A stretch of DNA of 64,000 bases. Source: Paratinospora sagittata (taxonomy: Eukaryota; Streptophyta; Magnoliopsida; Ranunculales; Menispermaceae). Where the stretch lies: assembly GCA_035771175.1 (NCBI GenBank), contig CM069600.1, forward strand, positions 11,121,729 through 11,185,728, written 5' to 3'. Shown piece by piece: positions 1-13,177 of the stretch; the first letter of the stretch is position 1, and each line of letters begins with the position of its first letter. Position numbers and translations under genes: made by a program. Below the pieces are notes generated by a model. The model did not search any database, was not told the DNA's origin, and was given only the letters and a program-made list of their open reading frames with translations.

Positions 1-1883
1 ATGTGCTAGAAAGTGAGGTGAGTGGAGGAGGGAATCCAATAATGTGATAGAAAGTGAGGTGAGTGGAGAGAAAGGAAAAAAAATAAAAGAAAAGAATAGG
101 AAGGAAAGAAGAAGAGAAAGAAAGAGGGAGTTGCAGAAGGAAGATCTCTGCGACGTTTTCATCAAATAGCTGGATCTTTGGGATATATGATCAGATTAAG
201 CTAAACATTTGTCAGCAAGTTCGTAGCTTATGGTTATTCATTCTGGTCGGTGGAGATCTTGATCAGAGGTTTCGTCTAAGACATCTAACCTCTCAAACAA
301 GCTGGTCAAAAAGTCTAGATTTCTCGCGTCATTTCACTCAAACTAATAGATCTCTCCATATACCGTTGGATGGATACACAATTTGGATACATAGTTTACA
401 ACTGATATTTCTGCATTCTGAACGGTGGAGATCTTGATTAGAGGTTTATTCTGAGAAATCTAACCTCTCAAACAAAGCAGGTCGGAAAGTCTGGATATCT
501 CTCGCCGTTTCGCTCAAACTTATAGATCTCCTCAATCTACCGTTGGATGAATATCAAATTTAGGTTTGTAGTTTACAACTGATATTTATACATTCGAAAC
601 GGTGCAGATGTTTATGAGTTAAGTATGTTGTGTGATATAGTCATCTAAGTTTGAGTATTTGCAGCAGGAAAAGAGAAATTGTCTAATTAGAGACTTGTTC
701 ATCAAAGATACTTATCTTTTCGGTCCACCGTTGGATTGAGCTGATATTTGGACAGAAGGTTTGTTTCTTCACACACTTCAATCTGTATGGTTAATTTTAT
801 GAGTACATATTTTTGTTGGTAGATTGATACATCTGAACAGAATATTAAATGAAGAATTGGTAGGGTTGCTTGTATTAGACCCAAATTTAGAATATAAACT
901 TAGACCTTTCCAAATAGCTTGATGTATGGTAGGATATTGATGAATGTTTCAGGATCTTGATTGGGTTGATTCGGTTTGGTGGTCGTGTGTGGTTAAATAC
1001 TCTCGCGATGCTTGGTTGTGAGTATACTTCATTTATGATTATATCTTTTATGTCATCATATCACTTATATATATTGTATGTTGAAAGAATGAATGTGTTC
1101 TAATGTTTTGAATGATGTATTGATTTGAGAAAACCTTATGACTTTGGTTGGACCCATCTATCTCGCTAATAGGGGGACTTAACATTGTCATAGGAGGGTT
1201 TTAGGGAAGGAAATGATTGGGGTCAACGGTACGGTGAAATAGACGTGCACTAGTAACCAATGCATGTGGAATGTGGATCCAATTTGATAAGCTTTTACTT
1301 GCATCGAACTTATTATAAATGCTTGATATCTATATGTTATGAGCTTTTAATCATGCTACACATTGACATGCGTACATGATATTTATTGATGAGTAGTTAT
1401 ATCTTGAGGGCCTTGCCTGCGAGAGAATCCAAGGCCTCGATGTGAGTTGAGAAGCATTTTGATTGAACTGTGTTTTAAATTATGAAGTATTATATTTTGG
1501 ATTATGTAATTATAACACTTACCACATTGTAGTATGGATGAGTTGAGACTTGTTAGATAGACCGTGTGGGCATATGACGGTTTTTATTTGTACCCACAAT
1601 TTTGGACTTTTTGTGTATGTTAATTTTAATGGACTGTAGGGATTATGATTTTATTTATGGTTCATTTTTATGGATTATCTCTTGTCTTTGATGATTAATA
1701 CGGTGGGTAGTTTTGTTTAATACCTTTTGATATTATGTCGTTGTTTGAGATAAGGCTCGTAGGGTCTCAACCACCTCACGGGAGTTGAGGAGTGGTCGGA
1801 GATGCCTACGCCGGGCGTCCCGCCCCGGCATTCCGCATCCCATTCCCTGCGGGGTTGGGGGTCCGGGGTGCGGGGTCGCCACA
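1..1883 (+). mobile_element. 5' LTR of Ty3/gypsy element A (left end outside window)
   Basis: The stretch aligns by eye with the 3' LTR at 17954..20864 and with the solo LTR at 61018..63977, and ends in the same GC-rich block GGGGTCGCCACA. It starts inside the LTR: the first base matches about 18387 of the 3' LTR, so roughly 430 bp lie upstream of the window. Compared with the 3' LTR it lacks about 475 bp at position 921 (counterpart near 19273..19746) and about 95 bp near 1397 (counterpart near 20279..20374). A second copy of a short repeat ending in 'cactagtaacc' near 1250, present in the other two copies, is also missing. These differences and many substitutions mark an old insertion. LTRs carry the promoter and polyadenylation signals of the element. 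Confidence 0.9.
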
Positions 1884-2166
1884 GTTGGTATTAGAGCCTG
1901 ATTTTACTAGGTTTGGTCTATGTATTAGACTTAGATGACTTTGACCTAGGAATTAGGTGAGAGATTTAGGTGATTGAAAAGCTTAAAGGAACTAACTTAA
2001 AAGCCTTGCTATCATATTTTCTGCGTGTATTATATGATATGGGAAGTTATGAGGCTTTGTTAATGTTTTAAATGTGTGATGGTTGCTTGTATTTCTACTT
2101 CTCAGTGTCATGAGGAGGAGCGAGACATTGTGACAGCCACGCACAGGGCCATCCGATGATGACCGG
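1884..2166 (+). other. Primer binding site and leader of element A
   Basis: Immediately after the LTR end and two bases (GT) comes TGGTATTAGAGCC at 1886..1898, one base off the TGGTATCAGAGCC complement of plant initiator tRNA-Met that primes minus-strand synthesis in many plant LTR elements. The rest is the untranslated leader up to gag; no gene is seen in it. Confidence 0.85.
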
Positions 2167-3399
2167 ATGGGGAGGATGGAGGAGATCATTCAGGCACAGG
2201 GTCGCTTGATGGCAGCCCAGACTTCACAGATACAGGCGTTAGTGCAGCAGGTTGAAGCTATTGCTCGACAGTCACCTCAAACAATACCTCAGGAGGCGGG
2301 CACTAGTGAGGCCGAGGCTAGTGGAGCTGCAGGGGCAGCAGCACCTCAAATGGCTGTACCTCAGCTTATGCCTACACGTGCTCCTATTGTTGTAGAGAAC
2401 CCCACTGATCGGCGGATCAAACTGCTAGAGAAGTTCATGAAGCTAAAGCCTAAGGAATTCACTGGTGGGGTTGACTTGAAGAATGCCGAAGATTGGCTGA
2501 AGAATGTCGAGAAGATCAGTCGCTCCTTAGAGCTTGATAATGAGTCTTAGGTCCTATGTGCTACTCACACACTGGAGAGTGATGCAGAGGATTGGTGGCT
2601 TTCAGTGTTGGTTACACAGGTGGCAGTGAAGAGTTGGGACACCTTCAAACGGTTGTTCTTACAGGCTTACGTTCCAGAGACTAAGAGACAAGCTAAGCAA
2701 CTCGAGTTTTTGAATCTCGCACAGGGCACCAAGTCAGTTAGGGAGTACAAGCTCAGGTTTAGGCAACTCGCAGTTTATGCCCTTGGGTTAGTTCAGACGC
2801 TGAGTGACAAGATTATGAGGTTTTCTTTGAACCTAAGGCCTGCTACCCGACAGGCCTTGTCTGTGACGAAGATGACTGATTTTACCACAGTGGTCCAGAG
2901 GGCCAAACAGTATGAGTTGGCTGAGCGGGTTGATGATATGTCTACACGAGCAGCTCCAGGTGAACCGACTTCACAAGCAGAGTCTGGGGGACAGTTGCAG
3001 ACTCCGTGGAAAAAGGGAAGATGGGGAAGGAAGAGAAATTTTTTTTGGAAGAGCACAGTCTGATGGTGCTCAGAGTAAGGCATCCCAGGTTCAGACTGGT
3101 ATGATGGCCTTACTAGTGGTTTCCTCAACTGTCCCGATTCCTATTCAGGCACCGAGTGCACCGAGACCCCCATTCCCACAGACTGCTGGCCGAGGTAGAG
3201 GTAGAGGCCGAGGAAGTTATGTGATGACATCTCAGACTGGGTCATTTGCGCCCAGGGCTCCGTTCTTATGTTTTCAATATGGGCAGGCTGGGCATAGGAA
3301 GTTCGAGTGTCCGAATTTTCAGAGAGCTCAGGGATTTGTGCAGCAGTCCAGTGCCAGAGAGACAGCGAAGGCAGCTACTGAGCCAGACCCGACAGCATC
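2167..3399 (+). pseudogene. Element A gag (capsid/nucleocapsid), broken
   Basis: Starts MGRMEEIIQAQGRLM and runs through a retrotransposon gag region (AEDWLKNVEKI, VREYKLRFRQLAVYA) that lines up with gag of element B. An in-frame TAG at 2548..2550 interrupts it, and a frameshift near the T-run at about 3040 moves the reading into another frame. That frame continues through a basic RGRGRGRG stretch to a zinc knuckle. The knuckle reads CFQYGQAGHRKFEC, so its second cysteine is a tyrosine and zinc binding is probably lost. Gag would have packaged element RNA in virus-like particles; this copy cannot make an intact protein. It follows the primer binding site and leads into protease. Confidence 0.88.
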
Positions 3400-5430
3400 C
3401 AGGACTTTGGTGGGAGGTACTCTTATTATTTGTGGTACTTCTATGCTTATATTATTTGATGTTGGGTCTACATTATCATTCATATCTGGACGTATGGTAG
3501 ATAGTTTGCATTTGACTCCCATTAGGGCTAGTACATGGTTAGTGGTAAGTACTGTAGCTGGGGAGAGGATCTACCCGAACATGTTCTGTAGCCAGTGTGT
3601 GGTTCAGATTGGTGATGTTGAGATACCTATTGACTTTCGAGTCCTAGAGTTTTTAGAGTTTGATGCAATTCTAGGATGGATTGGCTCGCGGCCTATCATG
3701 CAGTTGTTTACTGTTTCGCGAAGGAAATCATTTTTCAGGTCCCCGAACACCCAGTGTTTACACTACAGGGTAGAGCTTCAAACCAGACAATCACAAGGGG
3801 TAGATTTGTGACTGATGGAGATAGGGAGATTTTGGCTAGGTTAGTACCTGATGACGAAGAGACTAGTGAGGCGATACTTGAGGATATTGCCATTGTTAGG
3901 GACTTTCCAGATGTGTTTCCTGCGGATCTTCCAAGATTACCCCCGAAGCGAGAGATCGATTTCATTATGGAACTAGTCCCTAGCACGAAGCCTATCTCCA
4001 TGGCACCATATAGAATGGCACCAGCCGAGTTGAGAGAGTTGCAAAAACAGCTCGAGGAGTTATTGGCTAAGGGCTTTATTTGCCTGAGCGTGTCACCCTG
4101 GGGAGCTCCAGTTCTTTTTGTGAAAAAGAAAGATGGGAGCTTGCGGTTGTGCATCGACTATCGCCAATTGAACAGGGTGGCCATCAAGAACAAATATCCT
4201 CTCCTAAGGATTGATGACTTGTTTGATCAGTTGAGGAGAACGAGGTATTTTTCGAAGATTGATTTGCTCTCCGGGTATCATCAGCTGAGGATCAGGGATG
4301 AGGATGTGCCTAAGACAGCATTCAGAACCCGCTATGGACATTATGAGTTCCTTGTGATGCCATTTGGTGTGACTAATGCACCGGCGATGTTCATGGACAT
4401 GATTCAGAGGGTCTTTAGGCAGTATCTGGATAAGTTTGTCATCGTCTTCATTGATGACATATTGGTGTATTCCAAGACTCAGGCTGAGCATGAAGAACAC
4501 CTTAGAGTGACCTTGCAAACTCTGAGAGAGCATAGGCTATATGCAAAGCTGAGCAAGTGCGAGTTTTGGATCACCGAAGTGAAGTTCTTAGGTCATGTGG
4601 TGAGTTCTGAGGGGATTTCAGTTGATCCGTTTAAGGTCGAAGCCATTATCAGTTGGCCTAGGCCTACCACAGTGACCGAGATCAGAAGCTTTCTTAGGTT
4701 AGCTGGTTACTATAGGAGATTCGTTCAGGGATTCTCCAAGATAGCTACGCCTATGACTAGGCTCACCCAGAAAGATGTGTCATTTGTATGGACCGAGGAG
4801 TGTGAGAATGTCTTTTTAGAGCTGAAGAAAAGATTGACATCTACGCCAGTGTTGATTTTGCCAGAGGCTGATCAGGAGTTGGTTATCTATACTGATGCCT
4901 CTCGTATCGGCTTGGGTTGCGTGTTGATGCAGAAGGATAGGGTCATTGCTTATGCATCGAGGCAGTTGAAGGTGCATGAAAAGAACTACCCTGTTCATGA
5001 CTTAGAACTGGCTGCAGTGGTTTTTGCTTTGAAGATTTGGAGGCATTATCTCTATGGTGAGAGATTCACTTTGTATTCTGACCATAAGAGCCTCAAATAC
5101 TTGTTCTCTCAGAAGGAATTGAACATGAGGCAGAGAAGGTGGTTAGAGCTCCTCAAAGACTATGATTTTACATTGGAATACCACCCAGGTAAAGCCAATG
5201 TAGTGGTTGATGAGTTGAGCAGGAAGCAGGTAGAGACAGTTATGGTAGCACGCCAGATGTCTCATGAGTGGAAACTACTTGAGGCGGCTATGGTTATGAG
5301 TATATGTGCTACCCCTTCAGATCAGATTGTGATATGTGCTCAAATGAGAGCTCAGCCTACACAAGTCCAGGAGGTAATTGACCAACAGAGACTTGACGTT
5401 GATCATGAGATGTACAAGTCTTGGGCTGAA
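3400..5430 (+). pseudogene. Element A pol, N-terminal part: protease, reverse transcriptase, RNase H
   Basis: A protease-like segment ([13 protein letters not shown]; the usual DSG is DVG) precedes a frameshift near 3674, where two bases appear missing relative to element B. An open frame at 3676..5430 then carries reverse transcriptase ([26 protein letters not shown], catalytic FIDD near 4450) and RNase H (IYTDAS near 4885, [20 protein letters not shown]). The frame breaks off at 5430, where element B inserted after CTGAA, and continues as integrase at 16554. Related sequences belong to Ty3/gypsy chromoviruses, probably Tekay-like (inference from the C-terminal region). Confidence 0.92.
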
Positions 5431-8315
5431 TGTAACCACCCACTTTTCGCACCTGACGTCATGATGACGTGGACTGCCAATACGTGGTCTTGTACACGTA
5501 GTCGATGTGTAAAATACCTGTGTATTGTGTGTACGAGGTAGTTTTATAAATTTGCGTGTTTGATATGTATTAGTGTATAATGGCCTAATACATGAAATAA
5601 TCATGTGTTATGATCAATTAGGTGTTAAATTACATGTGGTATAATCAATTAGGCAATAAATCTAATACTGTTCACATGCTCATTAAATGAATAAATAATA
5701 AAATGAATAGATTAAACAAATAAGGTGGCTTGTGCATGTTATGTAATAGGTGTCTTACTCAAATTCAGCCACCATGAACTCAAATTGACACCTATTGGCT
5801 TGTATGTAACATGTGTCTTAATGAATGTAACATGTGTCTTAAGCAAATTGACACCTATTGGCTTGTATGTAACATGTGTCTTAAGCAAATTGACACCTAT
5901 TGGCTTGTATGTAACATGTGTCTTAATGTATGTAACATGTGTCTTAAGCAAAGTGACACCTATTGGCTTGTATGTAACATGTGTCTTAAGCAAATTGACA
6001 CCTATTGGCTTGTGCATGCTATGTAACATGTGTCTTAAGCAAATTCAGCCACCATGAACTCATTTAGACACCTATTAGCTTGTTGGCATGAATTGTTTAG
6101 TGGCTGAAATGTGCAAGTGAAGTGCATACCAGAATATTAAGCTAGAGAGAAATGGAGAATACGGTTGAAGAAGAAGGAGATTTTGGAGCTCCAAAGGAAG
6201 GTGAGATCCATAGTTTTAGATGTGAAAGTTTCATATTCAAACTCTCCTCTTCATTTTATACATTATATGTGACATGCGACAACTTTCCATGGCTAGTTTG
6301 AAACTGGAAAGTGATGAGTTTGGATTGAAATGGAGGTGAATTGAAGCTCAAACAATGGGGGTTTGATTTCTGGATTGTGGGTAAGTTTTCTAATGATAAA
6401 TTCATTAAGTTTCAGTGATTGAATGGTAGTAATTTAATGTATTTGAATTGATGAAAATGGGAAATGTTCATGGCTGAATTTACAGATTTCAAACCTGATT
6501 TTAATAACTGAATTCTGTTATTTTGATAAAGTTATTTGCTGGAATTTAGTCTTACATATTTGGTGACCATTTTGATGATTAAAAACACTGGTTTTTATGG
6601 GAAGAACATGATGTTCCAGCCATGTTAAAACAGGGTTTTTGGAACCCAATTTGAGTGACCATTTGTAGTCTTTTCTTATGTGTATTGATTGGAAATTGGT
6701 CTTGACTATTCTGTGATGATAAATTACAAAGATTGGAGTGCAAAGTATGTGAAATTCTGAGTTAAGGATGTATACAAGTTGCTGGAAAAAATTCAGATTT
6801 GAGACTGATTTGGTAAGATGCTTACCAGTACATTTAGGTTGAATTAGTGATTAATTGATGCTTTAGTTGATAAATTCATGTGCTGGAAATTTAGAAATTG
6901 GGCAATGGCAATACATTGGTAAGTTGGTCAATGATAGATTTTGATCAAGTTGATGGGTAATTGGCTGAAAATTTAGTGCTGGAAATGTTAGAGCATTTGA
7001 AGAATGCTTAGGTAACTTGCTTAGGGATAAAATTGATTAACTTATAGAGATGGAAATTTTGTGTTAATTTGGTGATCAAATGAATACTTTGATCATGTGC
7101 TGAAAATTCTATCTTAGTAACTGAAATGGTAAGGGAATGGGTTATGGATACTTGGTAATTAATCAAGTGATTAAATTCATTTTTCTAGAATTCATTTGTA
7201 TGTGTGTAATGTGTAATTTGCAGTGGGTGGCTTATGACTTGGATGAGGATTTGTGAACACAATTGAAGTATTGGTGAATTGGTGAAAACTTGTGGACTTA
7301 GGCAAAATTTTGTGATTTGTGAGTATTTCTCACCTTACTTCTCCATGTATAGCATTGTAGATATATGAAATTGAATTCTTGAATGATATGCATTATATTA
7401 TATATGTGCATTGTATTTATGATCATGAGCACGAATTTTATGCATTAACATGGCCTTAGGTATTTCGGATTAAATACCTTGGCATTGGATTTCTTTCTAT
7501 TTACTTGTTCTTTAGGGAAAAGTGCCTTGTGAAAAGGACTTTTCGAATCACTAAGGAATGTAAGGGTAGAAGGATTAGTTGGATAACGTGTTGGTTTGAA
7601 CCCATGGCGCAATGGGGGAAATGTAGGCAATGTTATCCTGATATGACCTCCTGTTGAGGCTTTTCTACATATCTTTTATGAAAATGATGCATAATTATAT
7701 CTTTAATTTGGAAGCATGAATCATATATTTTCTTAATGCATTTCAATTTACCAATGTTATTTCAAGTAACATACATGTTTTACATAAGTGCATATGTGGA
7801 GATTTTTGTGAAAAGTATTCACTGAGCTAGTTGAGCTCATTCCATTTTCCCTTATATTTTTCAGGATCAGATCGTAAAGGAAAGGGCAAGGCTTAGAGTT
7901 GGTGTAGTTTGCCTTACTTCTTGTTGATGTGAGTTTTGATTTGTACATAAGGAAAATAGGAGAAGATATTTGTGTTTTGTTTTGTTAATGTATAATTATC
8001 ACAGATACTATGATATATAACATATAGTTCGTGAGACAATTTTGATATGTATATGCTAAATGGAATAATAATAAAATATCCATGTTTATAGTAAGGATAG
8101 TCGAATCTTGTGGATTGGGTCGATGACCTCATATTCTGGATGATGATGCCATATCTCGGTATTTAATTCAACTATCCTGATCATATACATATTATGTCTT
8201 TGGATCGTATGTAACCTTCGGAGTAGAGGCTTATCAGTGCCTCAGGTTTGTCGGGTTGTGACATTCTCTGGGGTACTGTGCCGGTCGTGACGTCACCCGG
8301 GAAGGGGTCGCGACA
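5431..8315 (+). mobile_element. 5' LTR of element B
   Basis: 2885 bp, beginning TGTAACCACCC (the 3' copy has TGTAACGACCC) and ending GGGGTCGCGACA. Its ends form an imperfect terminal inverted repeat, as expected for integrase recognition. It contains a block of 42-bp tandem repeats near its start. Nearly identical to 13178..16062. Confidence 0.95.
5783..6045 (+). repeat. 42-bp tandem repeats within 5' LTR of element B
   Basis: About five to six copies of a unit containing TTGACACCTATTGGCTTG followed by TATGTAACATGTGTCTTAA, some with a shorter spacer. Because 42 is a multiple of three, long spurious open frames occur on both strands. The same block is at about 13530..13792 in the 3' LTR. It could be a transcriptional enhancer array in U3 (inference). 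Confidence 0.9.
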
Positions 8316-8529
8316 ATATTGGTATCAGAGCCTGAAGTTGAGAATACCTACGGTCAAGTTATAAAATCTTTAAGAAAGATAAAAGCTTTAGAATATTATG
8401 TTTTGATTGTATGGGTATTATATGGGTAGTTAGATTATGAGTAATGATATCCATAGTATGCTACCCTGCCTGATGTATTTTGCCATTGACATTGCAGCTT
8501 TTTGTAGAAAGGCAAAATCAGGGTTAGCA
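8316..8529 (+). other. Primer binding site and leader of element B
   Basis: ATAT separates the LTR end from TGGTATCAGAGCC at 8320..8332, an exact match to the initiator tRNA-Met complement. The leader extends to the gag start. An upstream in-frame ATG at 8437 would add 31 residues. Confidence 0.92.
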
Positions 8530-11500
8530 ATGGACCCTAGCGATCAAGATAGGCTGAAGAGGTTGGAGGAAACGGTTACTATCCTGCAGCAGCAGAATGC
8601 TCAACTTTTTGAGATGATTACTAAGCTGCAACAAGATAGGCCACGTGTTGATGCACCTGCTGTTCAGGGTGTGGGCACTAGTAGTGTTGGTGTCATGGCT
8701 GTCACTCCTCCTGCTGAAATTACTGTACCGACTCCTGAGTCTGGTGCAGACGTTGAGGAGAAGAAACGATATGAGAAAGAGATGAAAGCATTCAAGATAC
8801 GAGAACCTCCAACATTTTCAGGCAGTTTGAAGCTTGAGGATGCTGAGAGTTGGATTCAGCGCATTGAGGTCATCCTGAATGATATGCAGGCTCTAGACAG
8901 AGACAGAGTTCGTCTGGCTAGATTTAAGTTGGCTGATGCGGCTGATAAATGGTGGGAAACTACTCAGAGATCTCTTGGTGAGATCAAAACTTGGATGAAA
9001 TTTAAGGAGTTGTTTTATGCTACTTACTACCCGCGATCAGAGGTTGATCGGAGACGAAATGAGTTCATTCAGTTGACCCAGGGTAGTAAATCAGTTCGAG
9101 AGTACGAGCATGAGTTTACTAGACTCTCACTCTTTGCTCCAGAGTTAGTACCTACCGATGCTTTGAGGATGGCGAGATTGAGGGATGGTTTCCGGGATCA
9201 GATTCGACAGGGATTAGCTTTGGCTGGTGTGTCGACTTATGATCAGGCTTTGAGGCAGGCTATGGATTTTGAGACTGCTGAGGCTGCGGCTAGATCTAAG
9301 ACGACGACTATTCCGCCAGTACCTGTATTTCCTTCTGCTTCATCATTTCCATCGTCAGGAAAACTCAAAAAGAAGTGGGACAAGAAGCCTTGGAATAAAG
9401 ATAAGAAGCCCAAGTCCAGTGGTGGATTTTCTGGAGTTGATTCATTTGTTGCTCCTGCTTCTGTAGCATCTGTTCCAGCAGTGTACAATAAGGGAGATCA
9501 GACTCCAGTGAGATCACAGAGTCAGTCACAGACTGCATCATCAGTTCCGAGACCCGTTATTACTTGCTTCAGATGTGGTGTGAAAGGCCACAAGGCTAAT
9601 CAGTGTTCTGCGCCGAGGCAATTTTCTGCTCCAGCTATTTCTGTTACATCTGGTACGAAGGAGAAAGCTAAGGCAGTGACTGAACCAGATCCTGATGCCA
9701 GTAAGAATCTGATTGAGGGTATGATTTCTATTTGTGATATAATGTTGCATGTGTTGATTGATTCTGGTTCTACGTTATCATTCATATCTGGACATGTGGT
9801 AGATAGACTTAAATTGCCTGTGGTTAGAGCTAGTACACCTTTGATTTTGAGTACAGCTACGGGTGAGAGAATCTACCCAGACATGATTTGCATGAATTGT
9901 GTGGTCAAATATGAGGATCTAGAAATGCTTGTGAACCTTAGGGTGTTAGAGTTCCTCGATTTTGATGCTATTTTGGGTATGGACTGGTTGGCGGCGTATC
10001 ACGCCCAAGTGGATTGTTTCCATAAACAGATTGTATTACAGATCCATGGGCGGCCATCAGTTGTCTACAGAGGTATGACTTCTACCAGACCACCTACCCG
10101 AGGCAGACTGGCTACTGATGTAGAAACTGCACTCATGGCTAGTATTAGGCCATTAGAAGAAAAGGATCAAGGCATTCAGATTTCTGATATTCCAATAGTG
10201 AGTGAATTTCCCGATGTGTTTCCTGAAGATTTACCGGGATTACCACCCAAGAGGGAAATTGACTTCATTATTGAGCTAATGCCTGATACTAAACCTATCT
10301 CTATTCCACCTTATCGGATGGCACCGAAGGAGTTGCAAGAACTCAAGGTGCAGGTAGAAGAGCTTTTGAATAAAGGGTTTATTAACCCTAGTATGTCACC
10401 TTGGGGTGCACCGGTTCTTTTTGTGAAAAAGAAAGACGGGAGTCTGAGATTGTGTATAGATTACCGTCAGCTGAACAAAGTCACCATTAAGAACAAATAT
10501 CCTCTACCTCGCATTGATGATCTGTTTGATCAGTTAAATGGTGCCAAATTTTTCTCTAAGATTGATTCGAGATCAGGCTACCATCAGTTGAGGATTAGAG
10601 AAGAAGATGTCCCGAAAACTGCCTTCAGGACGAGATATGGTCATTATGAATTTCTGGTCATGCCATTTGGGCTAACGAACGCACCTGCGATGTTCATGGA
10701 TTTGATGCAGAGGGTGTTTAGACCATATCTAGATCATTTCATTATTGTCTTTATTGACGATATTTCGATATATTCCAAAACACGTGAGGAGCATGAGCAG
10801 CACCTCCGGATCACATTGCATACATTAAAAGAGCATAGGCTATATGCTAAACTCAGCAAATGTGAGTTTTGGATAAATGAGGTGAAATTTTTAGGTCATG
10901 TGGTTAGTGCTGAAGGTATTTCTGTTGATTCTGCTAAGGTCGAGGCAATTATAAATTGGCCAAGACCAACCACAGTGACAGAGATTCGCAGTTTTTTGGG
11001 TCTAGCTGGTTATTACAGAAGGTTTGTGGAGGGTTTTTCCAAATTAGCTACTCCACTTACTAGGCTAACTCAGAAAAAAGTGCCATATGTGTGGACTTCA
11101 GCATGTGAGGATGCTTTCAATGAACTAAAGAAAAAGTTGACTACTGCCCCGGTTTTAGTGCTCCCAGAACCTGGAAAAGAGTTGGTGATTTACACTGATG
11201 CATCACATGCAGGTTTAGGCTGTGTATTGATGCAGACGGGTAGAGTAATTGCTTATGCATCTAGACAGTTGAAGGTGCATGAGAAAAACTACCCTGTGCA
11301 TGATTTGGAGTTGGCAGCAGTAGTTTTTGCATTGAAATTGTGGAGGCATTACCTCTATGGGGAAAGGTTCACATTGTATTCTGACCATAAGAGTTTGAAA
11401 TACTTGTTTGACCAGAAGGAACTGAATATGAGACAGCGTAGATGGTTGGAATTCCTAAAGGATTATGACTTCACTCTAGAATATCATCCTGGAAAAGCCA

Positions 11501-13065
11501 ACGTTGTAGCTGATGCATTGAGCAGGAAACGTGTTGAGACAGGTGTGGTAGCATGTCAGATGGCCCATGAGTGGCGACTTTTGGAGAGAGTGACTATGAT
11601 GAGTGTCCTCTCTATGGCTCCACATGTTGATATTTGTGCTCAGATGCATATTCAGTTGACAGATTCTCATATTCAGAGGATTAAAGATATGCAGCAGCAT
11701 GATCCTGATCTTGGTATGTATAATTCTTGGGCGGATAGTACGGACAGAGTTGAGTGGCAGAGAGGTCCAGATGGTATCTTGCGTTATCAGGGGAGGTTAT
11801 GGGTACCCACAGATAGAGAATTGAGGGCAGAGTTGTTACAGAAGGCACACAGATCTCAGTATACCATTCACCCAGGGTCTACTAAAATGTATCATGATAT
11901 GAAAAGAACCGTTTGGTGGCATGGGATGAAGAAAAGTATAGCTGAGTACGTGCAGAAATGTGACGTGTGTCAACAAGTAAAAGCTGAACACCAGAGGCCA
12001 GGAGGCCAGATGCAACCATTATCCATTCCAGAATGGAAATGGGAGCATATTACTATGGACTTTATCACAGGGCTACCTAGATCTCAGGGTAGATATGATG
12101 CCATCTGGGTGATTGTTGATAGATTGACGAAGTCTGCGCACTTTCTTCCGATGAACACCAGAGACTCGATTGACAGACTGAGCAGATTGTATGTGCGGGA
12201 GATTGTGAGATTACATGGGGTACCTCTTTCTATTGTATCAGATAGAGATCCGCGTTTTACATCGAGGTTTTGGCAGGCCATGCAGACTCGGTTTGGTACT
12301 CACCTCCGGCTTAGTACAACATTTCATCCTCAGACTGATGGCCAGACTGAGAGGGTGATTCAGATGCTGGGAGATATGCTTAGATCTTGTGCATTAGAGT
12401 TTGGTGGGACTTGGAGTGAAAGTTTACCATTATGTGAATTTGCTTATAATAACAGCTATCAAGCCAGTATAGGTATGGCACCTTATGAGGCCTTGTATGG
12501 TAGGCCGTGTAGATCTCCGACTTGCTGGTATGAAGTGGGAGACTCACAATTATTGGGGCTGAAAGTTGTTGTTGATCATACTGAACAGATCAAGCAAATT
12601 AGGCAGAAATTGAAAGTTGCCCAAGATCGACAAAAGAGTTATTTTGATAACCGACATAGACCTTTAGAGTTTGCAGTGGGTGACCTGGTATTGCTTAAGG
12701 TCTCGCCACGAAAAGGTCAAATGCGGTTTGGGGTGAAAGGAAAACTAGCTCCCCGTTTTATTGGACCATTTAAGGTCTTGGAGAGGATTGGTCCGCTAGC
12801 ATACAAACTTGCTCTACCTCCTCAGTTAGTCGGTGTTCATAATGTATTTCATGTTTCTATGTTGAGAAAATACCATACAGACCCGACTAAGTATCCAGAC
12901 CCAACACGCATTTTAGATGTCACACAATTACAAGTTGGGGAGGATGCTACTTATGAAGAGAAGCCTATTCAGATTCTTGACAGGAGGATTCAAAAGTTGC
13001 GAAATAAAGAAATTCTTTTAGTCAGAGTCAAATGGCAATTTCATGACAATGAGGAGCAAACCTAG
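8530..13065 (+). CDS. Element B gag-pol polyprotein (nearly intact, truncated at its last residues)
   Basis: A single open frame of 1511 codons encodes the whole replication machinery of a Ty3/gypsy element. I chose ATG 8530 because it begins the gag-like heptad region ([16 protein letters not shown]). Domains by residue: gag with a zinc knuckle [14 protein letters not shown] at 346..359; aspartic protease LIDSGST with D411; reverse transcriptase with FIDD (D743, D744); RNase H YTDAS with D890; integrase with an HHCC finger starting at H1107 and catalytic D1177, D1238 and E1274. The last two are 35 residues apart, the classic DD35E spacing. The C-terminal part ([23 protein letters not shown]) is chromodomain-like, placing it in the chromoviruses. 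A TAG at 13063..13065 replaces a probable Trp codon; 16 more codons follow to TGA at 13114..13116, so the tail is clipped. Otherwise it looks capable of function. Confidence 0.95.
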   Translation: MDPSDQDRLKRLEETVTILQQQNAQLFEMITKLQQDRPRVDAPAVQGVGTSSVGVMAVTPPAEITVPTPESGADVEEKKRYEKEMKAFKIREPPTFSGSLKLEDAESWIQRIEVILNDMQALDRDRVRLARFKLADAADKWWETTQRSLGEIKTWMKFKELFYATYYPRSEVDRRRNEFIQLTQGSKSVREYEHEFTRLSLFAPELVPTDALRMARLRDGFRDQIRQGLALAGVSTYDQALRQAMDFETAEAAARSKTTTIPPVPVFPSASSFPSSGKLKKKWDKKPWNKDKKPKSSGGFSGVDSFVAPASVASVPAVYNKGDQTPVRSQSQSQTASSVPRPVITCFRCGVKGHKANQCSAPRQFSAPAISVTSGTKEKAKAVTEPDPDASKNLIEGMISICDIMLHVLIDSGSTLSFISGHVVDRLKLPVVRASTPLILSTATGERIYPDMICMNCVVKYEDLEMLVNLRVLEFLDFDAILGMDWLAAYHAQVDCFHKQIVLQIHGRPSVVYRGMTSTRPPTRGRLATDVETALMASIRPLEEKDQGIQISDIPIVSEFPDVFPEDLPGLPPKREIDFIIELMPDTKPISIPPYRMAPKELQELKVQVEELLNKGFINPSMSPWGAPVLFVKKKDGSLRLCIDYRQLNKVTIKNKYPLPRIDDLFDQLNGAKFFSKIDSRSGYHQLRIREEDVPKTAFRTRYGHYEFLVMPFGLTNAPAMFMDLMQRVFRPYLDHFIIVFIDDISIYSKTREEHEQHLRITLHTLKEHRLYAKLSKCEFWINEVKFLGHVVSAEGISVDSAKVEAIINWPRPTTVTEIRSFLGLAGYYRRFVEGFSKLATPLTRLTQKKVPYVWTSACEDAFNELKKKLTTAPVLVLPEPGKELVIYTDASHAGLGCVLMQTGRVIAYASRQLKVHEKNYPVHDLELAAVVFALKLWRHYLYGERFTLYSDHKSLKYLFDQKELNMRQRRWLEFLKDYDFTLEYHPGKANVVADALSRKRVETGVVACQMAHEWRLLERVTMMSVLSMAPHVDICAQMHIQLTDSHIQRIKDMQQHDPDLGMYNSWADSTDRVEWQRGPDGILRYQGRLWVPTDRELRAELLQKAHRSQYTIHPGSTKMYHDMKRTVWWHGMKKSIAEYVQKCDVCQQVKAEHQRPGGQMQPLSIPEWKWEHITMDFITGLPRSQGRYDAIWVIVDRLTKSAHFLPMNTRDSIDRLSRLYVREIVRLHGVPLSIVSDRDPRFTSRFWQAMQTRFGTHLRLSTTFHPQTDGQTERVIQMLGDMLRSCALEFGGTWSESLPLCEFAYNNSYQASIGMAPYEALYGRPCRSPTCWYEVGDSQLLGLKVVVDHTEQIKQIRQKLKVAQDRQKSYFDNRHRPLEFAVGDLVLLKVSPRKGQMRFGVKGKLAPRFIGPFKVLERIGPLAYKLALPPQLVGVHNVFHVSMLRKYHTDPTKYPDPTRILDVTQLQVGEDATYEEKPIQILDRRIQKLRNKEILLVRVKWQFHDNEEQT

Positions 13066-13164
13066 GAGCGGGAAGATCAGATGCGGAAGCTATTTCCTGA
13101 TTTGTTCACCTCTTGAGGTAATAATTAAAGTACAATATCTAAAATTTCGAGGACGAAATTTCCT

Positions 13165-13177
13165 AAGTTGGGGAGAT
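13165..13177 (+). other. Polypurine tract of element B
   Basis: AAGTTGGGGAGAT directly precedes the 3' LTR start at 13178. Such purine runs resist RNase H and prime plus-strand synthesis. It is preceded by a TTTCGAGGACGAAATTTC motif that is also found, slightly altered, before the 3' LTR of element A. Confidence 0.8.

Noticed and set aside
5783..6045. Regular repeats that superficially resemble a CRISPR array
   Set aside because: There are no unique spacers, the block is inside an LTR and is duplicated at the other LTR, and the DNA is from a plant.
5725..6057. Open frames of 110 and 96 codons on both strands, also at 13472..13804
   Set aside because: They run through the 42-bp tandem repeats of an LTR; the unit length is a multiple of three, so every frame without a stop in one unit stays open. 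No start context or homology supports a protein.
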